DNA of 64,000 nt from Ptiloglossa arizonensis (lineage: Eukaryota > Arthropoda > Insecta > Hymenoptera > Colletidae). The DNA is taken from the NCBI RefSeq assembly GCF_051014685.1, contig NC_135061.1, positions 3,371,029 through 3,435,028 of the forward strand. The letters are read 5' to 3'. How positions within the stretch are numbered: the stretch's first letter is position 1; each line of letters starts with the position of its first letter. This document shows positions 53,301 to 61,652 of this stretch, piece after piece. The position numbers were made by a program, and so were the translations under genes. A model generated the notes under the pieces. The model ran no database searches. It was not told the origin of the DNA and was given only the letters and a program-made list of their open reading frames with translations.

Positions 53301-53310
53301 TCTGGACAAC
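26288..53310 (-). CDS. chb: CLIP-associating protein (CLASP / chromosome bows, Orbit/MAST), 5' partial
   Basis: Twenty-five exons with GT..AG borders join in one frame, giving 1369 residues to the stop at 26288-26290. CLASPs are TOG-repeat proteins that bind microtubule plus ends, promote rescue and suppress catastrophe, and act at kinetochores, the spindle midzone and the cell cortex. Order seen: most of TOG1 (residues 1-177), basic Ser/Pro linker, TOG2 (about 250-485), Ser/Arg-rich linker with SQSQPSSRSGSPSSRL (about 560-730), TOG3 (about 735-960), Ser/Pro linker, and the C-terminal CLIP-binding TOG-like domain (about 1108-1345). The first visible exon begins mid-TOG1 (VVQNGLEILTF), so roughly 70 N-terminal residues lie upstream. 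Total length fits the family's ~1440-1540. The gene spans at least 27 kb because of a 17-kb intron at 34211-51189. It faces the Tret1-like gene tail to tail. Confidence 0.96.
30234..34210 (-). CDS. chb: CLASP exons for first linker, TOG2 and Ser/Arg-rich linker (eleven exons)
   Basis: Exons are 34179-34210, 34012-34096, 33228-33305, 32466-32623, 32142-32378, 31802-32055, 31531-31715, 30996-31106, 30820-30915, 30550-30730 and 30234-30468. The linker starts VGKSTDEPDRA and KRSAAPPKRGQFGPARIPSS. TOG2 contains DWKQRTES|MKKLRSI, DLRSQVVREACITLAFLSQH and IKKGIADSDSEARAFARK. The basic linker reads DLQAAQRAKARMMYANISRQ, then SRSGSPSSRLSY, then NSREPSPQRFG and SFASKIRGRNL. The 30915 boundary was chosen because the acceptor CTGTAG|CACG restores KASLPRPSKSPDT; an acceptor nearer the splice donor of the preceding exon would shift the frame. 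Vertebrate CLASPs bind EB proteins through S-x-I-P motifs here; the corresponding SKIP-like site reads SKIR. Confidence 0.93.
34370..34380 (-). terminator. Polyadenylation signal(s) of the nested small gene
   Basis: On the minus strand two overlapping AATAAA hexamers (34375-34380 and 34370-34375) follow the stop codon at 34390-34392 by about ten bases. They would give a very short 3' UTR. They lie 160 bp before CLASP exon 5 and would have to be ignored by the CLASP transcript passing through. Confidence 0.45.
34390..34780 (-). CDS. Small two-exon gene nested in the CLASP intron, function unknown
   Basis: Exon 1 is 34723-34780 (ATG at 34778-34780, MQEEDSANVLCHNEDFLYC). A 55-bp intron (GTAGTG...ACATTCAG) follows, then exon 2 at 34390-34667. 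The joined frame gives 111 residues: EIIQKLLFTDCGVFNFLLHK follows exon 1, then a Cys/His- and Trp-containing C-terminal part (RCLHRGLKKYPS, WDPSSKWILQWDNI, RGCHCDIHKPPWLYPDL). There is no clear signal peptide or long membrane segment. An AATAAA signal lies at 34375-34380, ten bases past the stop, arguing for an independent gene. An alternative is use as a 5' exon of a short CLASP form: TTAG|GTACAC near 34401 is a possible donor in the same phase as CLASP exon 4, joining to VGKSTDEP. I do not recognise the family. Confidence 0.55.
36341..36388. repeat. (TTCG)n and (CG)n microsatellites
   Basis: A (TTCG)n run at 36341-36362 is followed within 10 bp by an uninterrupted (CG)9 run at 36371-36388, at the start of a CG-rich tract. 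Alternating CG of this length can adopt Z-DNA and is unusual in an AT-rich genome. Confidence 0.9.
39138..39259 (-). mobile_element. Mariner-type MITE copy
   Basis: Matches the family at 11834, 44982, 46571 and 58068: 'aagtaatttcgttttccaaa', 'aaaaaatcgtgtttcatttt' and the terminus 'gactttccgaacaaccca'. The left terminus is eroded. No coding sequence. Confidence 0.85.
43362..43728. mobile_element. GGGTGTCCC-ended inverted-repeat element (copy 1)
   Basis: It starts GGGTGTCCCAATCGTCGCCG and ends with the near inverse 'tcgaccggtgatggttggga' plus 'cac', giving imperfect terminal inverted repeats of about 28 bp around a ~370-bp AT-rich body. The body matches 61283-61652 closely ('acaggccatcgat', 'ttcaggttaatcggttcgac'). 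About 90 bp of sequence upstream (from about 43272, 'ataagatagccgggatactt') is also shared with the second locus, so the duplicated unit is larger than the element. No transposase is present; the superfamily is unknown. Confidence 0.75.
43925..44215. repeat. Direct duplication, ~173-bp spacing
   Basis: A ~105-bp segment ('ttcacatatgtattaaaagt', 'acttttgccaattttcatag', 'atatggaaagtataa') occurs at about 43929 and again at about 44103. The intervening 65 bp is very AT-rich. No transposon ends recognised. Confidence 0.85.
44982..45115 (+). mobile_element. Complete mariner-type MITE copy
   Basis: About 133 bp bounded by TA, starting TTAGGTTGTTCGGAAAGTCA and ending 'tgactttccgaacaacccaa', i.e. 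terminal inverted repeats of about 26 bp. It has no coding capacity. Its right half was then tandemly copied with flanking DNA into the adjacent array. Confidence 0.9.
45033..45645. repeat. Tandem array, ~204-bp unit = MITE right half plus flank, three copies
   Basis: Units start near 45033, 45241 and 45446 at 'agagtgtgtaaacacttta'-like sequence inside the MITE, run through its terminus ('gaacaacccaatacaatcag'), and continue into about 120 bp of unrelated DNA ('actctccagtcacatcggtc', 'cgcagacaaaacttgctccg', 'atcataattcgg'). Confidence 0.88.
46571..46705 (-). mobile_element. Complete mariner-type MITE copy
   Basis: It starts 'tcaggttgtttggaaagtga' and ends 'ggaacgacccaata', with the usual interior ('gagaatatataatttaataa', 'tcgtgttttattttcatcag'). 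Orientation is opposite to the 44982 copy. Confidence 0.88.
47093..47760 (-). repeat. Truncated MITE followed by a ~125-135-bp array containing MITE ends
   Basis: A MITE lacking its left terminus and part of its right side lies at about 47093-47190. After about 150 bp of other sequence, three units (from about 47337, 47466 and 47603) carry 'cgtggaataccttttattca', 'aagaggtacc', a T-run, 'gaattttcaccaaaaaaa', and the MITE right terminus 'atgactttccgaacaatcca'. A/T run lengths differ among units. Confidence 0.85.
49839..50393. repeat. Direct duplication, ~270-bp unit, two copies
   Basis: The segments at about 49839-50106 and 50110-50393 share 'aaataaacacgtatttac'-type sequence, 'gcactgcctcttaggttct', 'gcgacaacctgagagaaaag', 'taatcacggtttcgt' and 'aattcgaaggacaggtgggt'. 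The second runs directly into the next minisatellite. Confidence 0.88.
50388..50632. repeat. Minisatellite, ~31-33-bp unit, about eight copies
   Basis: The unit reads about 'gattatgtatatacagtgtg' plus 'taaaaaaattc'. It makes a 61-codon open frame (50382-50567) rich in repeated peptide, which I take to be non-coding. Confidence 0.9.
51190..53310 (-). CDS. chb: CLASP exons for TOG1 (four exons)
   Basis: Exons are 53205-53310, 52425-52596, 52163-52339 and 51190-51266. They encode VVQNGLEILTFLADRMGHDF, then IQPTIDRLGDSKDATREKAQ and the HEAT-like helices HKNAKLREEALILL and DPSEKVRETSLNTLADIYRH, ending in KFDQLKAAGDLLPLAMSSD. The last exon ends after the first base of a codon (phase 1), which matches the exon at 34210. 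In human CLASPs TOG1 is absent from short isoforms made from downstream promoters; the very long following intron would permit the same here, but no transcript evidence is available. The intron between the first two exons carries a short tandem duplication (about 52860-53095). Confidence 0.95.
52860..53100. repeat. Three-copy tandem repeat (~72-86 bp) in a CLASP intron
   Basis: Repeated 'atagaattatcgtacgatta', 'gtgttcatatgtgtacagaa' and 'atggttccaagtagt'. The copies at about 52876, 52961 and 53033 differ by small deletions. They lie between the exons at 52425-52596 and 53205-53310. Confidence 0.88.
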
Positions 53311-53706
53311 CTGCAACAAGAACCAAGAATCGTTTAAATCTACGCCATCATATTGACCATTACAGTAAAATGATTGTCCCCTTTCGTTTACAGAGAAGCT
53401 GTTCTAAATCCTCCATGGCTTTCCAGCCGACCTACCAAGGCAATCGAGGTCCGCTGGATAATTTGCTGGACATTGAAGACATTTATGCGCGTCTATGTGA
53501 CGAGAGATCAATTAACGAACGTCGTTCGCAAACCGTGCACACGGAAAACCAGTTCCCCGGATGCACGGATATCGAAAGCGAATCAACCGAAACATCGAAA
53601 CGTCGTTGCATTACGGTTCACACAGGCGCGATATAATGATAACGTACCGAGTTGTAGCTGTAACGAGGTACACAAATTTCTATGGGTAAATTATTTCAAT
53701 TATAAC

Positions 53707-53754
53707 AGGTTGTACGATAAGTTTCAACGAACCGTGAAACTTATCGAACGACCT
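53707..53754. repeat. Short hairpin resembling two transposon ends joined head to head
   Basis: The arms at 53707-53725 (AGGTTGTACGATAAGTTTC) and 53736-53754 are inverted repeats of 19 bp with two mismatches around a 10-base loop. A related end ('gaaacttatcgaac') lies near 13183 downstream of 'ttaggttgttt', which suggests a degraded transposon family. Confidence 0.6.
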
Positions 53755-54034
53755 GGTGTAAGTTACTCGTTGCAATTAAATTGTTAACAAGTATACTTTA
53801 CGAACGGATATTCTTCATTTTTGGTGAACATCTCGAGGCTTAATTTTAGTCTATTTTCTCTGTATAATGTGTTACTTTGGAGTAAAAATTCTGTCGTATT
53901 TCGAAGAAAAGATTAATAAAGGTAAGTAACCGATGAAGGGTATCGAAAGTAGTTTTTTAGATTGTTTGAGAAATAGGTAAAGTAAAAATTCTATTTATTT
54001 ATTTTTCACCGAGAGATGAAATAACCTTTGAATA

Positions 54035-54302
54035 TTAAAACACGACAGAAGTTTTCCTAGAACCTAATGCATTTGGGTCTTCTTCCACAAACTGATTACG
54101 TTTACCTGTGTATTGTAGGTAATCGATATTATTCTTTGAACGTGGAACTGTGCTCGTATTTGTTCCGTTAATTATTTTCAATATTTCGCCGTAGTTGCTC
54201 GTGAAGAAGTTATCGGGGTCTATTGTATCGGGTTCATGTTTCACCGTAAGGTCCAGTATATTGATCCGCGTAAGATAAACTCGGCACGAGCTTCCCTTAA
54301 AG
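54035..54302 (-). other. Unidentified open stretch that could be a terminal exon
   Basis: After TTTTTTAG (54310-54303) an 88-residue frame is open to TAA at 54035-54037. Parts read CRVYLTRINILDLTVKHEPD, DPDNFFTSNYGEILKIING and QFVEEDPNALGSRKTSVVF. Its composition looks more protein-like than the chance frames around it, and it does not fit CLASP. The frame remains open upstream of the possible acceptor, and no partner exon was found. It could be a terminal exon, a gene fragment or chance; I do not recognise it. Confidence 0.25.
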
Positions 54303-54659
54303 CTAAAAAATCGTAGACCCCTCGCACTTTCCCTTTTACTCGTAATTATGCTTCGTCTGCGAGCCCTCCCCGTGCACTCGTAATGATTACTTCGTGGTAT
54401 TTTTTTTTTTTTTTTTTTTTTCCCCCCTCTGCGCCTGCATCGGAACGTAATTGCGAAGGTTTGAGCGCATTACACGCATTCCGGTCTCGTGGTTACGCAC
54501 GTGAAATCGCTAAAAACCCTTAACGTGTGCGTTCCGCGGGTGAAATTCAGTAGTTTGTAATTAATTCGAAGCCAAACCCCTCTGCGAGTAAAGAGAGAAT
54601 TGTTTCGCGAAAATTGAGCAGTTTTATATTGTTACTCCAGAGGGGGAAAATTTCCTATT

Positions 54660-55775
54660 CGATAACTTGCATCGACACGAATTATGTTCTTTCATTCGAA
54701 TTGAAAACTTAGTGTACATTGTTGTTGCTCGAAAGGAGAGAAATTTCACAATCGAGAGTTTAGAACAAGGATTGTGTTTTGCGTTTTAAATTGAAAACTT
54801 AGTATATATGGTTGTTGTTCAAAAGGGGAAAAAATTTCATAATGACTAGGATTATGTTCTGCGTTTTAAATTGAAAACTTGTTCGAATGAGACAAATTTC
54901 ACAATCGAAAGTTTACAACAAGGATTGTGTTCTGATTTTTAAATTGAAAACTTAGTATATATTGTTGTTGTTCGAATGAGACAAATTTCACAATCAAAAG
55001 TTTACAACAAGGATTATGTTCTGCATCTTAATTTGAAAACTTACTATATATTATTGTTGTTCAAAAGGAGACAAATTTCACAATTGAAACTTCACAATAA
55101 CAAGGATTATGTGCTTCGACTTAAATTGAAAACTTATAATATATTGTTGTTGTTCAAAAGGAGAACAAATTTCAGAATTGGAACTTCACAACAAGGATTA
55201 TGTTCTGTGTCTTAAATTGAAAACTTACTGTACATTGTTGTTCAAAAAGAGACAAAATTTCACAATGGAAACATCACAAGGATTATATTCTCTAACTTAA
55301 ATTGAAAACTTACTGTACATTGTTGTTCAAATGAGACAAATTTCACAATGGAAACATCACAAGGATTACATTCTCCAACTTAAATAAAAAACTTACTATA
55401 CATTATTGTTATTCAAAAGGAGACAAACTTCACAACAAAGATTAATTCCTCGACTAAAATTGAAAACTTACTCTACATTCTTGTTCAAAGCAGAAAAAAA
55501 TTTCACAATAAAAACATCACACCAAAGATTACATTCTCTAACTTAAATAAAAAACTTACTATACATTATTGTTATTCAAAAGGAGACAAACTTCACAACA
55601 AAGATTAATTCCTCGACTAAAATTGAAAACTTACTCTACATTCTTGTTCAAAAGCAGAAAAAAATGTCACAACGTAAACATCACAAGAAAGATTACATTC
55701 TCTAACTGAAATCGAAAACTTACTGTACATCGTTGTTCGAACGCGACAAATTTCACAATGGAGACTTCACAATCG
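54660..55775. repeat. Minisatellite array, ~70-95-bp unit, about thirteen copies
   Basis: Repeated phrases are 'aaattgaaaacttactgtac', 'attgttgttcaaaaggagac', 'aaatttcacaatggaaac' and 'atcacaaggattatattct'. Two larger blocks, about 55370-55500 and 55550-55680, are nearly identical and form a higher-order repeat. Confidence 0.9.
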
Positions 55776-56529
55776 TGTCCTTCGACATGACAATATTTGT
55801 AATTACCACGCGTGTTATCGATCATCGTAAACCAGAAATTATCCAAGCTTCGTAACTATTAAATTTCAAATATTTCGGAAACGCGAGCTCTGTGAATCGC
55901 AGCAGTCGGTGATTTCGAACTCGGAGCCTATGATTCGAAGGTGAACGAACTGCTCCTCCGGGAGGACGAGCAGATCAATATAGAAAGTGCAAGTGTAGCG
56001 TTGGGTGCATTTATCGTCGTTCAACCCCTCGGAGCAAACTCGTCGACCCATCTATCCACGAGGCGAGCTTTAAATTAATATTCGTTCGCGGTTCGCGCGA
56101 TTTTTCCCCTGAATCGTTATTGACGTTTGCGAAAACAGGGAACGCCGGTCCCTCAAGTGCACGCTGTAAATCCAATGTCACCGTGTCTGCGAAACCGTCC
56201 ATTACCCTGTGCCCACGGTTTAAATACATTTAACGTACGGCTATAGATAGGCATATAAAACTATTTTAGTGCCACGGGGTAAACGTTCTCTCAGGGCTGT
56301 CGTCTGTGACATCATTGCTCAGCACCGAGCCATTTTGTTTTTCTCTCTGCCTCAACTTCCATATAATTAGCACACGGCTCGATCATTAACAGCCCCTGTG
56401 AAACTTTCCTCGAGCGCTTCTTACCACTTTCAATCTAGACGGCTAACGACCAATGCATATTTACGCTCCCACCGTTTTTATCAGATCGTGTAGGTATCTT
56501 CGAGGTTGGATGGGGAAAGGGAGAATTAA

Positions 56530-57420
56530 TTTATGTTAATTTACCGTTAATCGATTACTTCGATAATTGTTCACCGTTGTATTACGTGGTAGGAGAATTA
56601 TTGTAATCGTTAGTAATTCAATAGTTTTAAAAAGAAGTTTCGAACGAGTTGTAACCGTTAGTAACCGGTTACTACATCGAAATTTAATATTAAGATTGTG
56701 TAACAATTGTTGTAACCGTTAGTAAAAGTTACTACATCGAAATTTAGTATTAAGATTGTGTAACAATTGTTGCAACCGTTAGTAATTGAATAGTTTTAAA
56801 AAGAAGTTATAGATCGATTACCGTTAATCGACTATTTCGATAATTGTTCACCGTTGTATTACGCGATATGAGAATTGTAATCGTTAGTAATTGAATAGTT
56901 TTAAAAAGAATTTTCGAACGAGCTGTAACCGTTAGTAACCGGTTACTACATCGAAATTTAGTATTAAGATTGTGTAACAATTGTTGTAACCGTTAGTAAT
57001 TGAATAGTTTTAAAAAGAAGTTATCGATCGATTACCGTTAATCGACTACTTCGATAATTGTTCACCGTTGTATTACGCGATATGAGAATTATTGTAACTG
57101 TTAGTAACCGGTTACTACATCGAAATTTAGTATTAAGATTGTGTAACAATTGTTGCAACCGTTAGTAATTGAATAGTTTTAAAAAGAAGTTATCGGTCGA
57201 TTACCGTTAATCGACTACTTCGATAATTGTTCACCGCTGTATTACGTGATACGAGAATTGTAATCGTTAGTAATTGAATAGTTTTAAAAAGAAGTTTCGA
57301 ACGAGTTGTAACCGTTAGTAACCGGTTACTACATTGAAATTTAGTATTAAGATTGTGTAACAATTGTTGTAATCGTTAGTATTTGAATAGTTTTAAAAAG
57401 AAGTTTCAAACGAGTGAAAT
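56530..57420. repeat. Tandem array, ~215-235-bp composite unit, about four copies
   Basis: Composite unit: 'gattaccgttaatcgactac', 'ttcgataattgttcaccg', 'tgaatagttttaaaaagaag', 'gtaaccgttagtaaccggtt' (containing the palindrome GTAACCGGTTAC) and 'agtattaagattgtgtaaca'. Copies differ by deletion of individual blocks. Confidence 0.9.
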
Positions 57421-58067
57421 TGAACACTTTGGTGGTTCCAGAGTCGAGGGAGTCTTTTCATTTTGGGGATAAAAGAAGCAGGTTTTTTAATAATTTTTTA
57501 TGAAGAAACTGTAGTACTTTTCAACGCAGCGGTTTTGTCACACGTTGGTGCATGTTCTGAGAGTGCTTGTAATTTTTTTCAATAATAAATAATAACAATT
57601 GTAAAAGTTACCGAGATATGTTTACATGGTTGCGCGTTCGACACTGAACAACGAGGACGCGATTCCGTTTCGGTCGAAATTTAGTATTAAGATTGTTTTA
57701 TTCACGATTCTTTGTACATTCGAGGAAATTTAAAGAAAACGTTAAAGAAATAACCGTGGTAGAGTATTCTTTCGAAAATATTTCTATGAATAATTCTAGA
57801 TGTTTTTTAAGATGTGTAAAACATTCAACAACGCGGAGAAAATGTATGCGGGTCGTATGTGGAATTTTCACGATGTACCTGGCATTTGCGTAATATTTCT
57901 TATGGTTTTTTTACGAAGTCTATGGTTGTGCGGCGATATCGTATACCGCGTAACACAAAACGTATATAAACAAATACGTGCGCGTATTTATTCTAATTAC
58001 GCGAATAGATTTGTAATTTATTCTATTGAGAAACTCTAGAACACGTCTGTTATTTCTATAAATATTT

Positions 58068-58202
58068 ATTAGGTTTTTCGAAAAGTCATTTCGTTTTTTT
58101 TTGGTGAAAATGAAACACGATTTTTTCAGAGTGTGTAAACATTTTATTAAATTATATATTCTCCATTTTGGAAAACGAGATTACTTTCCTAACAACCCAA
58201 TA
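58068..58202 (+). mobile_element. Complete mariner-type MITE copy
   Basis: It starts 'ttaggtttttcgaaaagtca' and ends 'ttactttcctaacaacccaa', flanked by TA; the interior is as in the other copies. It has more terminal substitutions than the 44982 copy. Confidence 0.87.
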
Positions 58203-58204
58203 AT

Positions 58205-58710
58205 TATTCCAAATAGAGAATTACTATGTTTTACATTACGTCTTGAAAGGAAATAACGAAATCGTATTTGAAAAAAGGAACAACAGAATGTGATAAAATA
58301 ACATGTTATGAAAAATAATACTTGGAATAAAGTTTTTCAAATAATTACTATGTTTTAGATTACGTCTTGAAATAAAATAACGAAATGGTATTTGAAAAAG
58401 GAACAAAGTGAGAAAATAACAAATATTATGGAAAATAATACTTGGAATAAAGTTTCTCAAATAATTACTATATTTTACATTACGTTTTGAAACAAAATAA
58501 CGAAATTGTATTTCAAAAAAGGAACAACAGAGTGTGAGAAAATAACATGTTATGGAAAATAATATTTTGAATAAAGTTTCTCAAATAATTACTATATTTT
58601 ACATTACGTTTTGAAACAAAATAACAAAATCGTATTTGAAAAAAGGAACAAAGTGAGAAAAAAACATATTATGGAAAATAAATACCTGGAATAAAGTTTC
58701 TCAAATAACG
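58205..58710. repeat. Tandem array, ~118-125-bp unit, four copies
   Basis: The unit contains 'ataattactatattttacat', 'tacgttttgaaacaaaataa', 'cgaaatcgtatttgaaaaaa' and 'ggaataaagtttctcaaata'. It begins immediately after the MITE at 58068-58202 but, unlike four other arrays, does not contain MITE sequence. Confidence 0.9.
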
Positions 58711-59099
58711 TAAACGAGCAAGACCATGTAAAGTGTGATTTTACACTAACTAAAATTATTTAAAAAGAATCCAGATTTCCCCTTAGCAATGCGTACAATC
58801 CTTACAATTGTTCGTGAACAAAGTTGTAGCGTACAGCGTTAAATAAAGTAGCGAATGTCTTTGAAAGTTGGCTGTCGAAAGTCTATTCATCTTCCTAACC
58901 CAGAATTAAAATGAGAAACACCCTCTACTAAAAATAAGAATTGGTGTCAAGTCGATGAACATCGGTAAACAAAAGCTGACTATCGAAACCCAACCTACCT
59001 TGAACTAGAGCTACCCGTTTTACGTGTACACCGGTACATGTGAATTTAACATTGCGCGCCGTGCAATACGTGATGCTATTTTTAACCAGTTATTATAAT

Positions 59100-60095
59100 A
59101 CACAAGTACACGGATACACGTGAACTGAATTATTTTGCGACAAAAAGCTCACAATGGATTTATTATTCGCTAACTTCCAATAAACTTCGATCCGCGTATT
59201 CGTTGAGATAAAATTGTTTAATTAGTCTCGAGTACAATTTCGATAAAATGAAACAACGCGTAATAATTTGTAACGAATATACGTGAACTGAATTATTTTG
59301 CGACAAAAAAGCTCACAATGGATTTATTATTCGCTAACTTCCAATAAACTTCGATCCGCGTATTCGTTGAGATAAAATTGTTTAATTAGCCTCGAGTACA
59401 ATTTCGATAAAATGAAACAACGCGTAATAATTTGTAACGAATATACGCGAACTGAATTATTTTGCGACAAAAAGCTCACAATGGATTTATTATTCGCTAA
59501 CTTCCAATAAACTTCGATCCGCGTATTCGTTGAGATAAAATTGTTCAATTAGTCTCGAGTGCAATTTTGATAAAATGAAACAACGCGTAATAATTTGTAA
59601 CGAATCTGTGTGAACTGAATTATTTTGCGACAAAAAGCTCACAATTTATTATTCGCTAACTTCCAATAAACTTCGATCCGCGTATTCGTTGAGATCAAAT
59701 TGTTTAATTAGTCTCGAGTACAATTTCGATAAAATGAAACAACGCGTAATAATTTGTAACGAATATACGCGAACTGAATTATTTTGCGACAAAAAGCTCA
59801 CAATGGATTTATTATTCGCTAACTTCCAATAAACTTCGATCCGCGTATTCGTTGAGATAAAATTGTTCAATTAGTCTCGAGTACAATTTCGATCAAATGA
59901 AACAACGCGTAATAATTTGTAACGAATCTGTGTGAACTGAATTATTTTGCGACAAAAAGCTCACAATTTATTATTCGCTAACATCCAATAAACTTCGATC
60001 CGCGTATTCGTTGAGATAAAATTGTTTAATTAGCCTCGAGTGCAATTTCGATCAAATGAAACAACGCGTAATAATTTGTAACGAATCTGTGTGAA
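59100..60095. repeat. Satellite-like array, ~164-bp unit, six highly similar copies
   Basis: Units start at 'tgaactgaattattttgcga' near 59121, 59285, 59448, 59610, 59770 and 59934, and include 'caaaaagctcacaatggatt', 'cttcgatccgcgtattcgtt', 'gagataaaattgtttaatta' and 'aacaacgcgtaataatttgt'. Alternate units share a deletion ('acaatttattattcg'), showing a two-unit higher-order pattern. A 73-codon minus-strand frame (59327-59548 and 59649-59870) arises from the two-unit period and has no known motif. Confidence 0.92.
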
Positions 60096-60596
60096 AAAAA
60101 AAATGATAAAAATTCGTTAATAGTAACGCATTTTGAAAAGAATTTGTAATTTATGGATAAGAAGTGTGTTCGAGCTCGTCGAAACGATTTACACGTGTAC
60201 AGGTACCACGTGTACTCGTGCATTTAAAAACACGTACAAGATCGAAGTCTCTACCTTGAACTTTATCTTGCGTATACTCTATCCCACAGAGTAGAAGACT
60301 CCCGGGTTTAACAACACGACTTCTTCTTGACTCGACGTCAAGTAGATCACGGAGTAGGGATAACAATAGATCGTACGTGCACATGCTTCGAAGAACGTTC
60401 AAAGTCGACGCATAGACATACGACGCGTGGGCGAGTTGTCTGGCCTTACTTGTCAAACTTGGAGGCAGGCAGGGCCCGTTAAAACTGTTAAAACCACGTG
60501 GGAGGTGCCACCAACTCCTCACCCGAAGCATTGATCATGGTGAAATACGCTCGTGCTTCCGTTGCCGGGGCGCCAAGACGCCGAAACATGGGTACA

Positions 60597-61282
60597 GGGT
60601 GTCCCAATCGTCACCGGTCGATTTACTTTTTGTATAAAACTCGAGCCGTTTAAATAATCTTGATATTTTTTCTTTTATTTAAAAATAGAAACTTGGGAGG
60701 TAAGAACAGAACAAGATATCTTCCGAACGTATGCCTGATACTATGATAGCCAGAGTACTTAACCGGACAGCACCGTGGAATGGAAATAATCGAGTACTAG
60801 GAACGACGTCGACGGGACTACGAAAGGTGTCCCAATCGTCACCGGTCGATTTACTTTTTGAATAAAACCCGAACCGTTTAAATAATCTTGATATTTTTTC
60901 TTGTATTTAAAAATAGAAACTCGGGAGTTAATAACGGAATAAAATATCTTCCGAACGTATGCCTGATACTATGATAGCCAGAGTACTTAACCGGACAGCA
61001 CCGTGGAATGGAAATAATCGAGTACTAGGAACGACGTCGACGGGACTACGAAAGGTGTCCCAATCGTCACCGGTCGATTTATTTTTTGTATAAAACTCGA
61101 ACCGTTTAAATAATTTTCATATTTTTTCTTTTATTTAAAAGTACAAACTCGGGAGTTAATAACAGAACAAGATATCTTCCGAACGTAAGTCTGATACTAT
61201 GATAGTCAGACTACTTAACCGGATAGTGAAATGGAAGTAATCGAGTACTAGGAACGACGTCGAAGGAGACACGGACTACGAA
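60597..61282. repeat. Tandem array, ~228-bp unit = left end of GGGTGTCCC element plus flank, three copies
   Basis: Starts lie near 60597, 60825 and 61053. Each unit has about 130 bp matching the left part of the inverted-repeat element ('ccaatcgtcaccggtcgatt', 'gaaccgtttaaataatcttg') and about 95 bp of flank ('tatgatagccagagtactta', 'ggaaataatcgagtacta'). It runs directly into the complete element at 61283. Confidence 0.9.
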
Positions 61283-61652
61283 GGGTGTCCCAATCGTCAC
61301 CGGTCGATTTATTTTTTGAATAAAACTCGAACCGTTTAAATAATCTTGATATTTTTTCTTTTATTTAAAAGTAGAAACTCGGAAGTTAATAAGGGAATAA
61401 GATATCTTCTAAATAATCGCCTCGGGTTTTTTTACAGGCCATCGATTTTTCCCAAAATTTTTCACGACGTTCTCGCGCAATCGCGAATTTTCGTAATACA
61501 CTTGAACAATTTGCACACGTTCTTTCATCGTCTATTTCCCCACGATTAATTTCCCATCTGTCTATATGGTATATGTAAAGTTTCAGGTTAATCGGTTCGA
61601 CGTTTCAATAATAGCGCGAAATTCAAATCGACCGGTAATGATCGGGACACCC
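61283..61652. mobile_element. GGGTGTCCC-ended inverted-repeat element (copy 2, complete)
   Basis: It starts GGGTGTCCCAATCGTCACCG and ends with the inverse, 'cgaccggtaatgatcgggac' plus 'accc', giving terminal inverted repeats of about 28 bp with a few mismatches. At 370 bp it has no coding sequence. Flanks (GAA before, AGT after) show no obvious target duplication. It is closely similar to 43362-43728. Confidence 0.82.

Noticed and set aside
59327..59870. Repeated 73-codon minus-strand frames
   Set aside because: They arise from the period of the 164-bp satellite. There is no start context, motif or splice site.
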